DNA of 64,000 nucleotides from Elizabethkingia occulta (GCF_002023715.1 NZ_MAHX01000021.1:337158-401157); one strand, 5' to 3'. Positions 41,938 to 53,566 are shown, counted from the stretch's first letter. A program made the numbers and translations. The notes: generated by a model from the letters alone, not told the origin.

Positions 41938-44703
41938 GTGAAAAGTAATCTTGTATTTATGAAGGTTGCACCGGCATTCTTATTAGCAGGTGCAATGTTG
42001 AATGCACAACAGAAAGATTCAACAAAGACAAAGGAGATAGAGCAGGTCGTACTGATTGGTTATGGTAAACAGAAGAAATCAGACCTTACAGGATCTGTAA
42101 CGGCACTTACAGCAAAGGATTTCAATCAGGGAGCAATAGGTTCACCTGAGCAGTTAATTCAGGGTAAAGCAGCCGGAGTACAAATTGTAACCGCGGGCGG
42201 AGCACCAGGATCAGGATCTACGATCAGAATCCGTGGGGGAGCTTCTCTTAATGCAAGTAATGATCCGTTATTGGTTATAGACGGAGTTCCTGTAGATAAT
42301 AGTACCATCAACGGAGCTTCTAACGGATTAGCATTGATTGATCCTAACGATATTGAAAGTTTCAGTATTCTGAAAGATGCATCTGCTACAGCTATTTACG
42401 GCTCCAGAGCTTCCAATGGTGTAATAATTATTACTACTAAAAAAGGAACTTCCGGTAAACTGAAAGTGAGCTACAACAGTAACACTTCTATATACACCAA
42501 AATGGGAACTATTGGAGTGTTGAATGGCGATCAGTTCCGTTCTGTAGTAAACCAGTATGCAACTGACGAATATAAAGCGCTTTTAGGTAATAGTAATACA
42601 GACTGGCAAAAGCAAATTTATCAGACTGCTTTAGGATTTGATAACAGTGTGGCTATTTCCGGAGGAATTAAGGGGCTGCCTTACCGTTTGTCATTAGGAT
42701 ACCTTAAGCAGGACGGTATTATCAAAACAAGTAATTTTGAACGTTCCAATGTGGGGATTAATCTAAGTCCTAAATTTTTTGATAAGCATTTATCTGTAGA
42801 TATTAATTACAAAGGTATTTATACCGAAAATAGATTTGCAGATGTAGGAGCTATAGGAGCTGCTGCGGCTTTTGATCCTACACAATCTGTTTATAATCCT
42901 GCAAATACAGCTTTAGGCGGTTACTGGGAATGGCTGAATGCTTCAACAGGGTTACCTAATACCAATGGTACAAAGAATCCGCTTTCTATGCTGAATCAGA
43001 AAATAGATGTATCATATGTAACCAGAAGTCTGGGAAATATTCAATTAGATTATAAATTCCATTTTCTTCCTGAGTTACGCGTAAATGTAAACGCTGGTAT
43101 AGATTATACAGACTCTAAAGGAAATACAAGAGTACTGCCAACTTCAGCATCTGCATTTTATAATAGCGGAACTTATAAAAGATATACCCAGAGCAGAAAA
43201 AATAAGCTGTTTGATGCTTATTTAAATTATAACAAAAAAGTAGAATCACTGAACTCTACATTCGATGTTACAGCAGGTTATTCTTATCAGGATTTTTACA
43301 GAAGCGAACCTTTAGCTATGACCATTAAAGGAGATCCTGCATTGCAACCTGATATCGTTAATGCTTTTGAAACCGAGTCTACTATTCTTTCTTACTTCGG
43401 ACGTTTCAACTATAATTTCGCTGAGAAATATTTCTTAACTGCTACAGTGCGTAATGACCGTTCATCACGTTTCAGTAAGGAGAACAGAAGTGGTGTTTTT
43501 CCTGCGATAGGTCTTGCATGGAGAATAGATAAAGAAAACTTTATGAAAAACCAAAATGTAGTATCCTCTTTAAAGCTGAGAGCTGGTTGGGGAGAAACAG
43601 GACAACAAGGGGTTATTAATAATGATTATCCATTCCTTGCTAGATATGTGGTTAGTGATAACGGAACAAAATACCAGATAGGTGACCAATTCTATAATAC
43701 ACTTCGGGCACAGGGGTATGATAAAAACCTGAAATGGGAAACCACAATTACCAAAAATATAGGTTTAGATTTCGGATTCCTGAATGAAAGAATTACCGGA
43801 TCTGTAGAAGTATACGAGAAAAAATCTAAAGACTTATTAAGCATTGTGCCAGTACCTGCAGGTGCGAATCTTACCAACCTCTTGCTGATTAATGTAGGAG
43901 ACATGAAGAATAAGGGTATAGAAGCCAATGTTAATGTTAAAGCAATTCAGAAAGAAAATTTCAGTTGGGAATTTAGTGTTAATGCTACACACTATACTTC
44001 AAAAGTAACTAACCTTTCCGCTCAGAATAATCCTGATCAGAAAGTATTAATAGGTGGTATAGAAGGAGGAACCGGAACAACAGTTCAGGTACATCAGGTA
44101 GGCTACACGCCATTCTCATTCTATGTATACCAGCAGGTATACGGACAAGACGGAAAACCGCTTGAGGGGGTTTATGTAGACCGTAACGGTGATGGTGTGA
44201 TTAACGAACAGGATTTATACCAGTACAAATCACCAATTCCTGATATTTTATTAGGTTTCTCTTCGAGATTTACTTATAAAAACTGGGATTTGGGCTTCTC
44301 TTTAAGGGCAAGTATCGGAAACTATGTGTACAACAATATGGCTTCTAAGGCCGGATCATTGCAGAATATTTCTAATAATGACTATTTATCCAATATCTCA
44401 ACCAGCTATTTGGATACAGGTTTTAAAAGAGCACAATATCTTTCCGACTATTATGTAGAGAATGGTTCATTCCTTAGAATGGATAATCTTAATATTGGAT
44501 ATAACTTCCCACATTTTATCAATGACAAGTATAAGTTAAGAGTTTCTTTATCGGCTCAGAATGTATTTTTAATTACAAAATACAGCGGACTGGATCCTGA
44601 ATTGTTGACGACAGAACTAAACGGAACAACAAAATCAGGAATTGATAACAATGCATACCAACGACCAAGAATTTATTCTTTAGGTTTTAACTTCCAATTC
44701 TAA
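41938..44703 (+). CDS. susC: SusC-family TonB-dependent outer-membrane transporter
   Basis: SusC proteins are outer-membrane TonB-dependent channels that import glycans bound by their SusD lid. The 921-residue product has a signal peptide ending at AMLNAQ. It then goes almost directly into the TonB-box/plug region: IEQVVLIGYGKQKKSDLTGS, GKAAGVQIVTAGGAPGSGS, IRIRGGASLNASNDPLLVID, and ATAIYGSRASNGVIIITTKK. The usual N-terminal carboxypeptidase-regulatory-like domain is absent, which explains the short length. The barrel ends in the aromatic-terminated YSLGFNFQF. The frame opens with GTG at 41938 after an in-frame stop; the ATG at 41959 (MKVAPAFLLAG...) is an equally valid start. susD follows after 10 bp. 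Confidence 0.92.
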   Translation: MKSNLVFMKVAPAFLLAGAMLNAQQKDSTKTKEIEQVVLIGYGKQKKSDLTGSVTALTAKDFNQGAIGSPEQLIQGKAAGVQIVTAGGAPGSGSTIRIRGGASLNASNDPLLVIDGVPVDNSTINGASNGLALIDPNDIESFSILKDASATAIYGSRASNGVIIITTKKGTSGKLKVSYNSNTSIYTKMGTIGVLNGDQFRSVVNQYATDEYKALLGNSNTDWQKQIYQTALGFDNSVAISGGIKGLPYRLSLGYLKQDGIIKTSNFERSNVGINLSPKFFDKHLSVDINYKGIYTENRFADVGAIGAAAAFDPTQSVYNPANTALGGYWEWLNASTGLPNTNGTKNPLSMLNQKIDVSYVTRSLGNIQLDYKFHFLPELRVNVNAGIDYTDSKGNTRVLPTSASAFYNSGTYKRYTQSRKNKLFDAYLNYNKKVESLNSTFDVTAGYSYQDFYRSEPLAMTIKGDPALQPDIVNAFETESTILSYFGRFNYNFAEKYFLTATVRNDRSSRFSKENRSGVFPAIGLAWRIDKENFMKNQNVVSSLKLRAGWGETGQQGVINNDYPFLARYVVSDNGTKYQIGDQFYNTLRAQGYDKNLKWETTITKNIGLDFGFLNERITGSVEVYEKKSKDLLSIVPVPAGANLTNLLLINVGDMKNKGIEANVNVKAIQKENFSWEFSVNATHYTSKVTNLSAQNNPDQKVLIGGIEGGTGTTVQVHQVGYTPFSFYVYQQVYGQDGKPLEGVYVDRNGDGVINEQDLYQYKSPIPDILLGFSSRFTYKNWDLGFSLRASIGNYVYNNMASKAGSLQNISNNDYLSNISTSYLDTGFKRAQYLSDYYVENGSFLRMDNLNIGYNFPHFINDKYKLRVSLSAQNVFLITKYSGLDPELLTTELNGTTKSGIDNNAYQRPRIYSLGFNFQF

Positions 44704-44713
44704 AAGCACAGCA

Positions 44714-46315
44714 ATGAAATTTTTTAATTCTATAAATCGTAAATTATTAGTTACCGGAGTAGTAATGTTACTCGGTGTAACTTCTTGTGAAAAGGATCTT
44801 GACAGACTACCTATAACAGATATTAGCTCAGCATCGGTTTATGCAGATTTTTCCAATTATAAAGGAGTGTTGGCAAAATGTTATGCCGGACTCGCTCTTA
44901 CAGGTCAAAAAAGTGGAGATGATACCGGAGGTGCCGATATCGGAGGTATAGATACCGGAACTTCAAGTTACCTTAGACAATATTTCCAGCTGCAGGAGCT
45001 TCCGACAGATGAAGCTGTAGTAGCATGGAATGATGCCTTTCTTCCGGATCTTCATAACATGAACTGGGGATCTACAAATAGTTTCATTACAGCATTATAC
45101 TATCGTATTTTCTATCAGGTAGCACTATGTAATGAGTTTATACGCGAAACAACAGATGAGAAACTTGCATCCAGAAATATAACAGGAGCACAGGCTGAAG
45201 AAGCAAGATTATACAGAAACGAAGCACGTTTTCTTAGAGCATTAAGCTACTATCATGCTATTGATATGTTTGGTAATGTTCCATTTGTTACCGAGAAAGA
45301 TGAAGTAGGTGTAAAACCTCCGAAAAGAATTACGCGTGAAGAGCTTTTTGCTTATGTAGAAAGTGAGCTGAAAGATCTTGAAGGACTACTAAAAGACCCA
45401 CGTACTAATGAATATGGACGTGCTGATAAAGCGGCTGTATGGATGGTAATGGCTAAATTATACCTGAATGCTGAAGTGTATACCGGGACTAAAAAATATA
45501 CTGAGGCCAGAACATATGCAGAAAAAGTAATTAATGGAGGTTACAGTCTTAAGCCTAAATATGCTGACCTTTTCCTTGCCGATAATAATGTTGCCAATAA
45601 CGAGGTTATTTTCTCTATTAACTACGATGGACTTAATACCAAAACTTATGGTGGTACTACTTATTTGATCCATGCAGCAGTGGGTGGTAGTATGAAACCT
45701 TCTGATTTTGGAATTAATAGTGGTTGGGGAGGACTTAGAACAACCAAAAGTTTGGTTCAGTTATTCCCGGATGCAAATGGCTCCCGTGATAAAAGAGGAG
45801 TATTTTATACCAATGGCCAAAATCTTGAAATTGATAATGTAACCACATTTACAGACGGATATCCTTTAGTAAAGTTCAAAAATATTACATCAGCAGGTAA
45901 GCAAGGATCTGATGCCTCCGGAGATTTTGTGGATACCGACTTCCCAATGTTCCGTTTAGCAGATGCCTATCTGATGTATGCTGAAGCAGTACTAAGAGGA
46001 GGAGGTGGCAGCAATGCTCAGGCACTTACTTATGTGAACCAGCTGAGAACAAGAGCTTATGGTGATAATTCCGGTAATGTGACTTCTCTGAGCTTAGATT
46101 TTATTCTTGATGAAAGAGCACGAGAGTTATCCTGGGAAGCAACGAGAAGGACAGACCTTATCCGTTTTGGTAAGTTTACAGGAAGTAACTATTTGTGGCC
46201 ATGGAAAGGTGGTGTTAAGGATGGGAGAGGTGTCGAAGACTTCAGAACCCTTTATCCGATTCCTTCCAGCGATTTAATTGCCAATCCAAACCTTAAACAA
46301 AATACGGGTTACTAA
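44714..46315 (+). CDS. susD: SusD/RagB-family glycan-binding lipoprotein
   Basis: SusD forms the lid of the SusC channel and binds the glycan at the cell surface. The 533-residue protein has a lipoprotein signal with C25 in GVTSCEKDLDRLP. The family opening LPITDISSASVYADFSNYKG follows, with TPR-like helices (RNEARFLRALSYYHAIDMFG near residue 175). The C-terminal RagB/SusD signature runs FRLADAYLMYAEAVLRGGGG, then LDERARELSWEATRRTDLIRFGKF. It lies 10 bp after susC and 16 bp before susE. Confidence 0.94.
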   Translation: MKFFNSINRKLLVTGVVMLLGVTSCEKDLDRLPITDISSASVYADFSNYKGVLAKCYAGLALTGQKSGDDTGGADIGGIDTGTSSYLRQYFQLQELPTDEAVVAWNDAFLPDLHNMNWGSTNSFITALYYRIFYQVALCNEFIRETTDEKLASRNITGAQAEEARLYRNEARFLRALSYYHAIDMFGNVPFVTEKDEVGVKPPKRITREELFAYVESELKDLEGLLKDPRTNEYGRADKAAVWMVMAKLYLNAEVYTGTKKYTEARTYAEKVINGGYSLKPKYADLFLADNNVANNEVIFSINYDGLNTKTYGGTTYLIHAAVGGSMKPSDFGINSGWGGLRTTKSLVQLFPDANGSRDKRGVFYTNGQNLEIDNVTTFTDGYPLVKFKNITSAGKQGSDASGDFVDTDFPMFRLADAYLMYAEAVLRGGGGSNAQALTYVNQLRTRAYGDNSGNVTSLSLDFILDERARELSWEATRRTDLIRFGKFTGSNYLWPWKGGVKDGRGVEDFRTLYPIPSSDLIANPNLKQNTGY

Positions 46316-46331
46316 TTTTTGAATTTGTATT

Positions 46332-47345
46332 ATGAAAAATATATTTAAAATAGTATTTGCAGCTATTGTTGGTTTTTTATTGATATCCTGTGAAAAGGAT
46401 GAAGACAGAGCTGTGTTAGGGAATCCTTCTCCGTCAGCTTTAACAGCTTCAGCAACTACTTTTGTCTTATTAAAAGATGACGCTGCTAAAGATGCTGTAA
46501 AGTTCTCATGGCAGGCACCTTCTTTTGGAAACAATATTGTAATTAATAATGTATTACAGTTTGCTGTAAAGGGAACTAATTTTGCAAAGCCTAAAGAAGT
46601 AATTTTAGGTGCAGGAACAACTTCTGTTAGTTTCAAAGTTCAGGATTTTAATGGAATATTACTGGGTGCAGGAGCTTCCATTGGAAGTCAGTCTCAGGTT
46701 GAAGTAAGACTGAAATCTACTACAGAAAGTTCTGCTGTAGCACCAGTTTACTCTTCAGTAATACCATTAACTGTAACACCATATGCACTTATTTCATATG
46801 TATATGCACCTGGTGCTTATCAGGGATGGAATCCTGCAACAGCTACAGCATTAGTATCCGAGAATAGTGATGGAATCTACACAGGATATATTAATTTTCC
46901 TACCGATGGATTGGAATTTAAGATAACACCAAACCGCAGCTGGGATGGTGCTTATGGATCAGATAACGGATCTACACTGAGTACAAGTGCCGGAAATATT
47001 AAAGCTCCTGGTGTGGGTTCTTATAAGTTGGTTGTAGATTTGAATAAATCTATCATTGCAATGACACCATTTAGGTTTGGAATAGTTGGTTCAGCAACCC
47101 CTAATGGGTGGGCAACACCAGATACCAAAATGACATTAAATAATGCTACCGGAATATGGGAAGCTACATTAGCCTTAACTTCCGGAGAAATGAAGTTTAG
47201 AGCAAATGATGCCTGGGATATTAATTATGGAGGCTCTGGAGGAAATGCAGTAGCAGGAGGTGATAATATTCAGATATCAGCTGCAGGAATTTATAATGTT
47301 ACCCTTGATACTAACAATATGAAGTATACTTTGGTAAAGCAATAA
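46332..47345 (+). CDS. susE: SusE-like outer-membrane starch-binding lipoprotein
   Basis: The 337-residue lipoprotein (C20 in FLLISCEKDED) has the layout of SusE. An Ig-like N-terminal domain contains KFSWQAPSFGNNIVINN. Two tandem starch-binding-type domains follow, YAPGAYQGWNPATATAL (about residues 155-170) and the related VGSATPNGWATPDTKMTLNN (about residues 245-265). Each is followed by a DLN/DTNN strand. Tryptophans in GWNP and GWATPDT are typical ligand-binding positions. No SusF is present. It is followed by a strong hairpin terminator before the hydrolase genes, which may lower hydrolase transcription relative to susCDE. Confidence 0.85.
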   Translation: MKNIFKIVFAAIVGFLLISCEKDEDRAVLGNPSPSALTASATTFVLLKDDAAKDAVKFSWQAPSFGNNIVINNVLQFAVKGTNFAKPKEVILGAGTTSVSFKVQDFNGILLGAGASIGSQSQVEVRLKSTTESSAVAPVYSSVIPLTVTPYALISYVYAPGAYQGWNPATATALVSENSDGIYTGYINFPTDGLEFKITPNRSWDGAYGSDNGSTLSTSAGNIKAPGVGSYKLVVDLNKSIIAMTPFRFGIVGSATPNGWATPDTKMTLNNATGIWEATLALTSGEMKFRANDAWDINYGGSGGNAVAGGDNIQISAAGIYNVTLDTNNMKYTLVKQ

Positions 47346-47370
47346 CTTATTAGGATAAGTGTAGTAAAAA

Positions 47371-47398
47371 AGTGTTGCTGCAAAACAACACTTTTTTA
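47371..47398 (+). terminator. Terminator inside the glucan locus, after susE
   Basis: AGTGTTG (47371-47377) and CAACACT (47386-47392) form a 7-bp stem with an 8-base loop followed by TTTTT. Its position between susE and the GH63 gene suggests partial termination. Confidence 0.82.
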
Positions 47399-47421
47399 TT
47401 TAAGAATAAAAGATAAATTGA

Positions 47422-49374
<1,953 letters not shown>

Positions 49375-49380
49375 ATGATT

Positions 49381-49395
49381 GTGAGATCGTCTCAC
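49381..49395 (+). promoter_or_regulatory. Small hairpin between GH63 and GH97 genes
   Basis: GTGAGA and TCTCAC form a perfect 6-bp stem with a TCG loop, followed by TTTTATA. It could be a weak terminator or processing site. Confidence 0.45.
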
Positions 49396-49433
49396 TTTTA
49401 TAACTTTAGATATTACAATATAAAATAACAATT

Positions 49434-51596
49434 ATGAACTTGAAGAAAGTAAGTTTGGCAGTTGCATTTTTTGGTTTGACATTAGGAGGTTTGTATGGAC
49501 AAACTCTGAAATCTCCTGATGGAAAGTTTCAGATGGATTTCAGTCTGAAAAACGGAACACCATATTATCAACTGAAGTATAATGGAAAAGTTGTAGTGGA
49601 GGAATCTAAACTGGGACTTCGTTTATTTAAAGATAACAATATACAGTTTGCTTCCGAGATTAATAAAACAGAAGGCAACGAAAATGATCTGAATCAGGGA
49701 TTCACTAAAGTATCTGAAAAAAGAGATTCTAAAAATGAAACCTGGCAGCCGGTAATGGGAGAGAAGAAAAGCTATACTAACAATTATAATGAGCTTACCG
49801 TAAATCTTCATCAGGACAAACAGGATCGTACAATAGCAATTAAATTCAGATTGTTCAATGATGGTTTAGGTTTCCGTTACGAGTTCCCACAACAGAAGAA
49901 CCTTAACTATTTTGTAATTAAAGAAGAGGATTCTGAAATAGATCTTCCATCTGATATGAAAGCCTGGTGGATTGTCGGAGACTACGATACACAGGAATAC
50001 CAATACCAAACCTCTAAAATTTCAGAGATTGCTGCAAGATGGGCTGGAGCTGTAGAACAAAATGCTTCCCAGTTTCCAATTAAAAATACAGTACAGACAC
50101 CTTTAATCCTTAAGAAAGAAGGTAAAGAGCCTTTATATGTAGATTTAGGTGAAGCAGCGTTGATTAATTATCCGGCATCGCATCTGGAAGTGGATAGCCA
50201 GAATTATAAATTCAAAACACACCTTACTCCGGATGCACAGGGAGCCAAAGGTTATATTCAGACACCTTTCAATACACCTTGGAGAACAATTATTGTATCA
50301 CCTACAGCTGCAGGAATCTTAGATTCTAAAATGATATTCAACCTGAATGAACCTACAGAATACAAAGATACTTCCTGGATAAAGCCAACCAAATATATGG
50401 GAGTATGGTGGGAAATGATTATCGGAAAATCTCAATGGGCGTATTCTACAGAAGATAATGTACATTTAGGAAAAACAGATTTTACCAAACTTACACCTAA
50501 TGGTAAGCATGCGGCTAATAATACTAAGGTAAGAGAATATATAGACTTCGCAGCTAAAAATGGCTTCGACGGACTTCTTATCGAAGGCTGGAATGTAGGT
50601 TGGGAAGATTGGTTCGGGCATTCCAAAGAAGATGTTTTCGACTTTGTAACGCCATATCCCGATTTCGATATTGCAGCACTTAATGAGTATGCACATGGTA
50701 AAGGTATTAAATTGATTATGCACCATGAGACATCTGGCTCAACAGTTAACTATGAAAGATGGTTGGATCCGGCTTTCAAATTAATGAACAAGTACGGTTA
50801 TGATGCAGTAAAAACCGGTTATGTAGGGAATATTATTCCTCGTGGTGAGCATCATTACAGCCAATGGACCAATAACCATTATCTGCATGTTGCTAAAAAA
50901 GCAGCAGATTATAAGATTATGGTAAACTCTCATGAATCTGTACGTCCTACAGGACTTAACCGTACTTATCCAAACTGGATAGCTGCAGAAGCTGCACGTG
51001 GAACAGAGTATGATGCATTTGGCGGAAACAATGCAGACCATACAACCATTCTTCCGTTTACCAGACAAATGGGCGGACCAATGGATTATACACCAGGTAT
51101 CTTCCAGACAAAATTGGATTACTACTTCCCTGGAGACAAGCGTATGGTGAAGACTACACTGGCAAAACAGTTAGCATTATATGTAACAATGTATTCTCCA
51201 TTACAAATGGCAGCGGATTTACCTGAAAATTATGCTAAACACATGGATGCATTCCAGTTTATCAAAGATGTAGCTGTGAATTGGGATGATACCAGAATAC
51301 TGGATGCTGAGCCTGGTGATTATCTGCATATTGCCAGAAAAGCAAAAGGTAAAGATGAATGGTATGTAGGAGGTATTACAGATGAAAATAAGCGTGATTT
51401 CACTGTAGATTTATCATTCTTAGATAAAGGTAAAAAGTATGAAGCCGTTATCTATGAGGATGGTAAAGATGCAGATTACGATACCAATCCACAGAGTTAC
51501 CATATCTATAAGAAAACAGTTACCAGCGCTACTAAGATTCCTGTGAAACTGGCACGAAGCGGCGGATATGCTATTTCTATTAAAGCTGTAAAATAA
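49434..51596 (+). CDS. susB: GH97 alpha-glucosidase (SusB-like)
   Basis: SusB-type GH97 enzymes are Ca2+-dependent inverting alpha-glucosidases of the periplasm. The 720-residue protein has a signal peptide ending GGLYGQ. An N-terminal beta-sandwich domain reaches about residue 280, followed by a TIM barrel and a small C-terminal beta domain. Motifs are GLLIEGWNVGWEDWFGHSKE, KLIMHHETSGSTVNYERWLD, KTGYVGN, MVNSHESVRPTGLNRTYPNW and AARGTEYDAFGGNNADHTT, which include the Glu residues of the inverting centre. A retaining GH97 would have Asp as nucleophile in place of these. It ends the susC-susD-susE-GH63-GH97 unit. Substrates are probably maltooligosaccharides or other alpha-glucosides. Confidence 0.93.
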   Translation: MNLKKVSLAVAFFGLTLGGLYGQTLKSPDGKFQMDFSLKNGTPYYQLKYNGKVVVEESKLGLRLFKDNNIQFASEINKTEGNENDLNQGFTKVSEKRDSKNETWQPVMGEKKSYTNNYNELTVNLHQDKQDRTIAIKFRLFNDGLGFRYEFPQQKNLNYFVIKEEDSEIDLPSDMKAWWIVGDYDTQEYQYQTSKISEIAARWAGAVEQNASQFPIKNTVQTPLILKKEGKEPLYVDLGEAALINYPASHLEVDSQNYKFKTHLTPDAQGAKGYIQTPFNTPWRTIIVSPTAAGILDSKMIFNLNEPTEYKDTSWIKPTKYMGVWWEMIIGKSQWAYSTEDNVHLGKTDFTKLTPNGKHAANNTKVREYIDFAAKNGFDGLLIEGWNVGWEDWFGHSKEDVFDFVTPYPDFDIAALNEYAHGKGIKLIMHHETSGSTVNYERWLDPAFKLMNKYGYDAVKTGYVGNIIPRGEHHYSQWTNNHYLHVAKKAADYKIMVNSHESVRPTGLNRTYPNWIAAEAARGTEYDAFGGNNADHTTILPFTRQMGGPMDYTPGIFQTKLDYYFPGDKRMVKTTLAKQLALYVTMYSPLQMAADLPENYAKHMDAFQFIKDVAVNWDDTRILDAEPGDYLHIARKAKGKDEWYVGGITDENKRDFTVDLSFLDKGKKYEAVIYEDGKDADYDTNPQSYHIYKKTVTSATKIPVKLARSGGYAISIKAVK

Positions 51597-51647
51597 ATTA
51601 ACCTGAGTTTGAAATTACTTTATTTCGGTCTCAGATTAAAATAAAAT

Positions 51648-51683
51648 GACCTATGATGTTTCCAAATATCATAGGTCTTTATT
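51648..51683 (+). terminator. Terminator after the GH97 gene
   Basis: GACCTATGAT (51648-51657) and ATCATAGGTC (51668-51677) form a perfect 10-bp stem with a 10-base loop and are followed by TTTATTTTTA. The sequence ACCTATGATGTTT is identical to part of the hairpin at 13646-13678. Confidence 0.85.
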
Positions 51684-51713
51684 TTTATTGAATATTTAGC
51701 GAATAATAGGATC

Positions 51714-52517
51714 TTATTTATTGATCATACCTTTTACTAATTCGGGATTAAGTTTAGCGATTAATAAGCCTACTACAAAAAGGCCGATAAAAATTATAAT
51801 TGCGGCAGCAACTTGTAATAAGTAAAAGATTATCAGACGTCCAATAATACTTTTTGTACTTTTCTCTGAATAAAAGCCTTTGTAGAACCAAAAAAGTAAT
51901 ATTGGAACAATTAGATATGATAAAGTAGATATTTTACCAATTGTTAAAGGATCATTCTGTAAGAAATAAAAAATAGGATCAAAAATAATAATAAGTGCAA
52001 TGGTATAGAAACATTGAAAATAGGCATTCATGACCAGATGCTCGTAATAATTTTGTCCCCATTTTCTAAATGCTATCCTTGTTAGGAGAGAAAAGAACGG
52101 TATCAAAGCCAGCATAATAAAGGAGAAATAGGAGAGGAATCCGGTGGAATATGCATCAATGAATTTATCGGATACATTTTGATTAGAAGCCCTCATTGCG
52201 TTCTCCATGATGTCCTTTATATTAAGGAAGCTTGATAATAATATTGAAATACCACTAAGTACCATAGTGAGAGCAAAAGGTTTGTAGTGGTGTATTCTGT
52301 CACCCTCTAAAAAATTTCTGGCCGTTTTTCCCGGATTTAGAATGATATTTTTAACAGAATAGAAAAATCCTTTTTCTGTATAGAATGCAAAACTTTTAAC
52401 TTCATCAATGACATAAGTGTGATCAATTCTTTTGAATTTTTTCTGTCCACACTCACTGCAAAAATTACCATTAACAGGCATTCCGCAGCTATTACAATTT
52501 TCTAATAGATTTTCCAT
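51714..52517 (-). CDS. DUF3667 membrane protein with zinc ribbon
   Basis: The 267-residue protein starts with an N-terminal zinc-ribbon: CNSCGMPVNGNFCSECGQKK (four cysteines as CxxC...CxxC, residues 8-27). This is typical of DUF3667. About five membrane helices follow, between residues 80 and 260. FLEGDRIHHYKPF after the ribbon is also characteristic of the family. Function is unknown. It is minus-strand, convergent with the GH97 gene, and separates the glucan locus from pirin. The 243-bp upstream gap is very AT-rich, with the pirin promoter at its far end. Confidence 0.85.
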   Translation of the reverse strand: MENLLENCNSCGMPVNGNFCSECGQKKFKRIDHTYVIDEVKSFAFYTEKGFFYSVKNIILNPGKTARNFLEGDRIHHYKPFALTMVLSGISILLSSFLNIKDIMENAMRASNQNVSDKFIDAYSTGFLSYFSFIMLALIPFFSLLTRIAFRKWGQNYYEHLVMNAYFQCFYTIALIIIFDPIFYFLQNDPLTIGKISTLSYLIVPILLFWFYKGFYSEKSTKSIIGRLIIFYLLQVAAAIIIFIGLFVVGLLIAKLNPELVKGMINK

Positions 52518-52722
52518 CTCTTATTGCACTTTTATTAAATGAATTTGCAGCCTGTAATTATCACATATTTTTAATTTCGCAGTAAAAGATGTAATTGGTA
52601 GAGCTTTCGTCATATTAATTCTTTGTTTATTGTTTATTTCTGATTTTTTTCACGAATATATGAAATATATTTTCACATTTATTTACTTATCTTACATCAA
52701 TTCATTCACTATTGTGCTGACG

Positions 52723-52730
52723 TAAATTTG
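52723..52730 (+). promoter_or_regulatory. -7 promoter element for the pirin gene, rules out the upstream TTG
   Basis: TAAATTTG is a perfect TAnnTTTG. Its last three bases are the TTG that opens the longer reading frame, so translation must start downstream at the ATG at 52761. Confidence 0.55.
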
Positions 52731-52760
52731 CATAAGAAAATAAAAAATAAACATAAACAT

Positions 52761-53489
52761 ATGAAAACAGTATTTCACAGTGCAGACAGTAGAGGATTCG
52801 CAGATCATGGCTGGTTAAAAAGTGCACACAGTTTTAGCTTTGCAGGTTTCTTTAATCCTGAAAGAGTAAATTTTGGAACTTTAAGAGTTTTAAATGATGA
52901 CTATGTAGAAGGAGGTATGGGCTTTGGCAAACACCCTCATAACAATATGGAAATTATTTCTATCCCATTAGAAGGTGACCTTAAGCATGGAGATAATATG
53001 GGAAGTGCAGGGATCATAAAAAAAGGAGATGTCCAGGTAATGTCTGCCGGTACCGGAGTAATGCATAGTGAGATGAATGCTAATGCAGATAAAGCTGTAA
53101 AATTCCTACAGATATGGATTTTCCCTAATAAAGAAAATGTTACCCCTCGATACGATCAGGTAGATGTTTCCGGAGATTATAAGAAAAACGATTTCCAACA
53201 GATTTTGTCACCAAATCCAGATGATGCAGGAGTATGGATCCATCAGGATGCATGGTTCAATCTTGCTAATTTTGATAAAGGATTCAGCAAAGATTATCCT
53301 ATTCATAAAGAAGGAAATGGAGCTTACGTTTTTGTATTAAATGGTCAGGTAAAAATCGGAGATCAGATACTAAACACTCGTGATGCATTTGGAATTTGGG
53401 ATATCGATAAGTTTAATATAGAAGCAACAGAAAATTCTGAAGTTTTGATTATTGATGTTCCTATGAATTTGCCTAATTTTGCAAATTAA
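52761..53489 (+). CDS. Pirin-family bicupin protein
   Basis: The 242-residue protein is a pirin of the YhaK/YhhW type. The N-terminal cupin has the metal-site motif KHPHNNMEIISIPLEGDLKH (about residues 56-75) and MSAGTGVMHSEMN with the remaining His and Glu ligands. Pirins bind iron; some bacterial ones are quercetinases and others bind regulatory proteins. The start at 52761 gives MKTVFHSADSRGFADHGWLK, the normal family N-terminus. An NADPH-dependent FMN reductase gene follows on the same strand beyond a terminator-like hairpin, a pairing suggestive of redox stress response. The substrate is unknown. Confidence 0.9.
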   Translation: MKTVFHSADSRGFADHGWLKSAHSFSFAGFFNPERVNFGTLRVLNDDYVEGGMGFGKHPHNNMEIISIPLEGDLKHGDNMGSAGIIKKGDVQVMSAGTGVMHSEMNANADKAVKFLQIWIFPNKENVTPRYDQVDVSGDYKKNDFQQILSPNPDDAGVWIHQDAWFNLANFDKGFSKDYPIHKEGNGAYVFVLNGQVKIGDQILNTRDAFGIWDIDKFNIEATENSEVLIIDVPMNLPNFAN

Positions 53490-53515
53490 TTTGAATTCAG
53501 AAAATTTAAAATAAT

Positions 53516-53566
53516 AAATGAGCCGAAATCAATACTTTGTAATAAGTAATGATAGCGGCTCATTTT
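53516..53566 (+). terminator. Hairpin with long loop after pirin
   Basis: AAATGAGCCG (53516-53525) and CGGCTCATTT (53556-53565) form a perfect 10-bp stem across a 30-base loop, followed by TATAC with only a short T-run. It may act as a weak terminator. Confidence 0.55.

Noticed and set aside
52518..52720. Regulatory RNA or small gene in the AT-rich gap between DUF3667 and pirin
   Set aside because: Only AT-rich imperfect palindromes were seen, with no ORF or terminator pair; the pirin -7 box is the only supportable feature.
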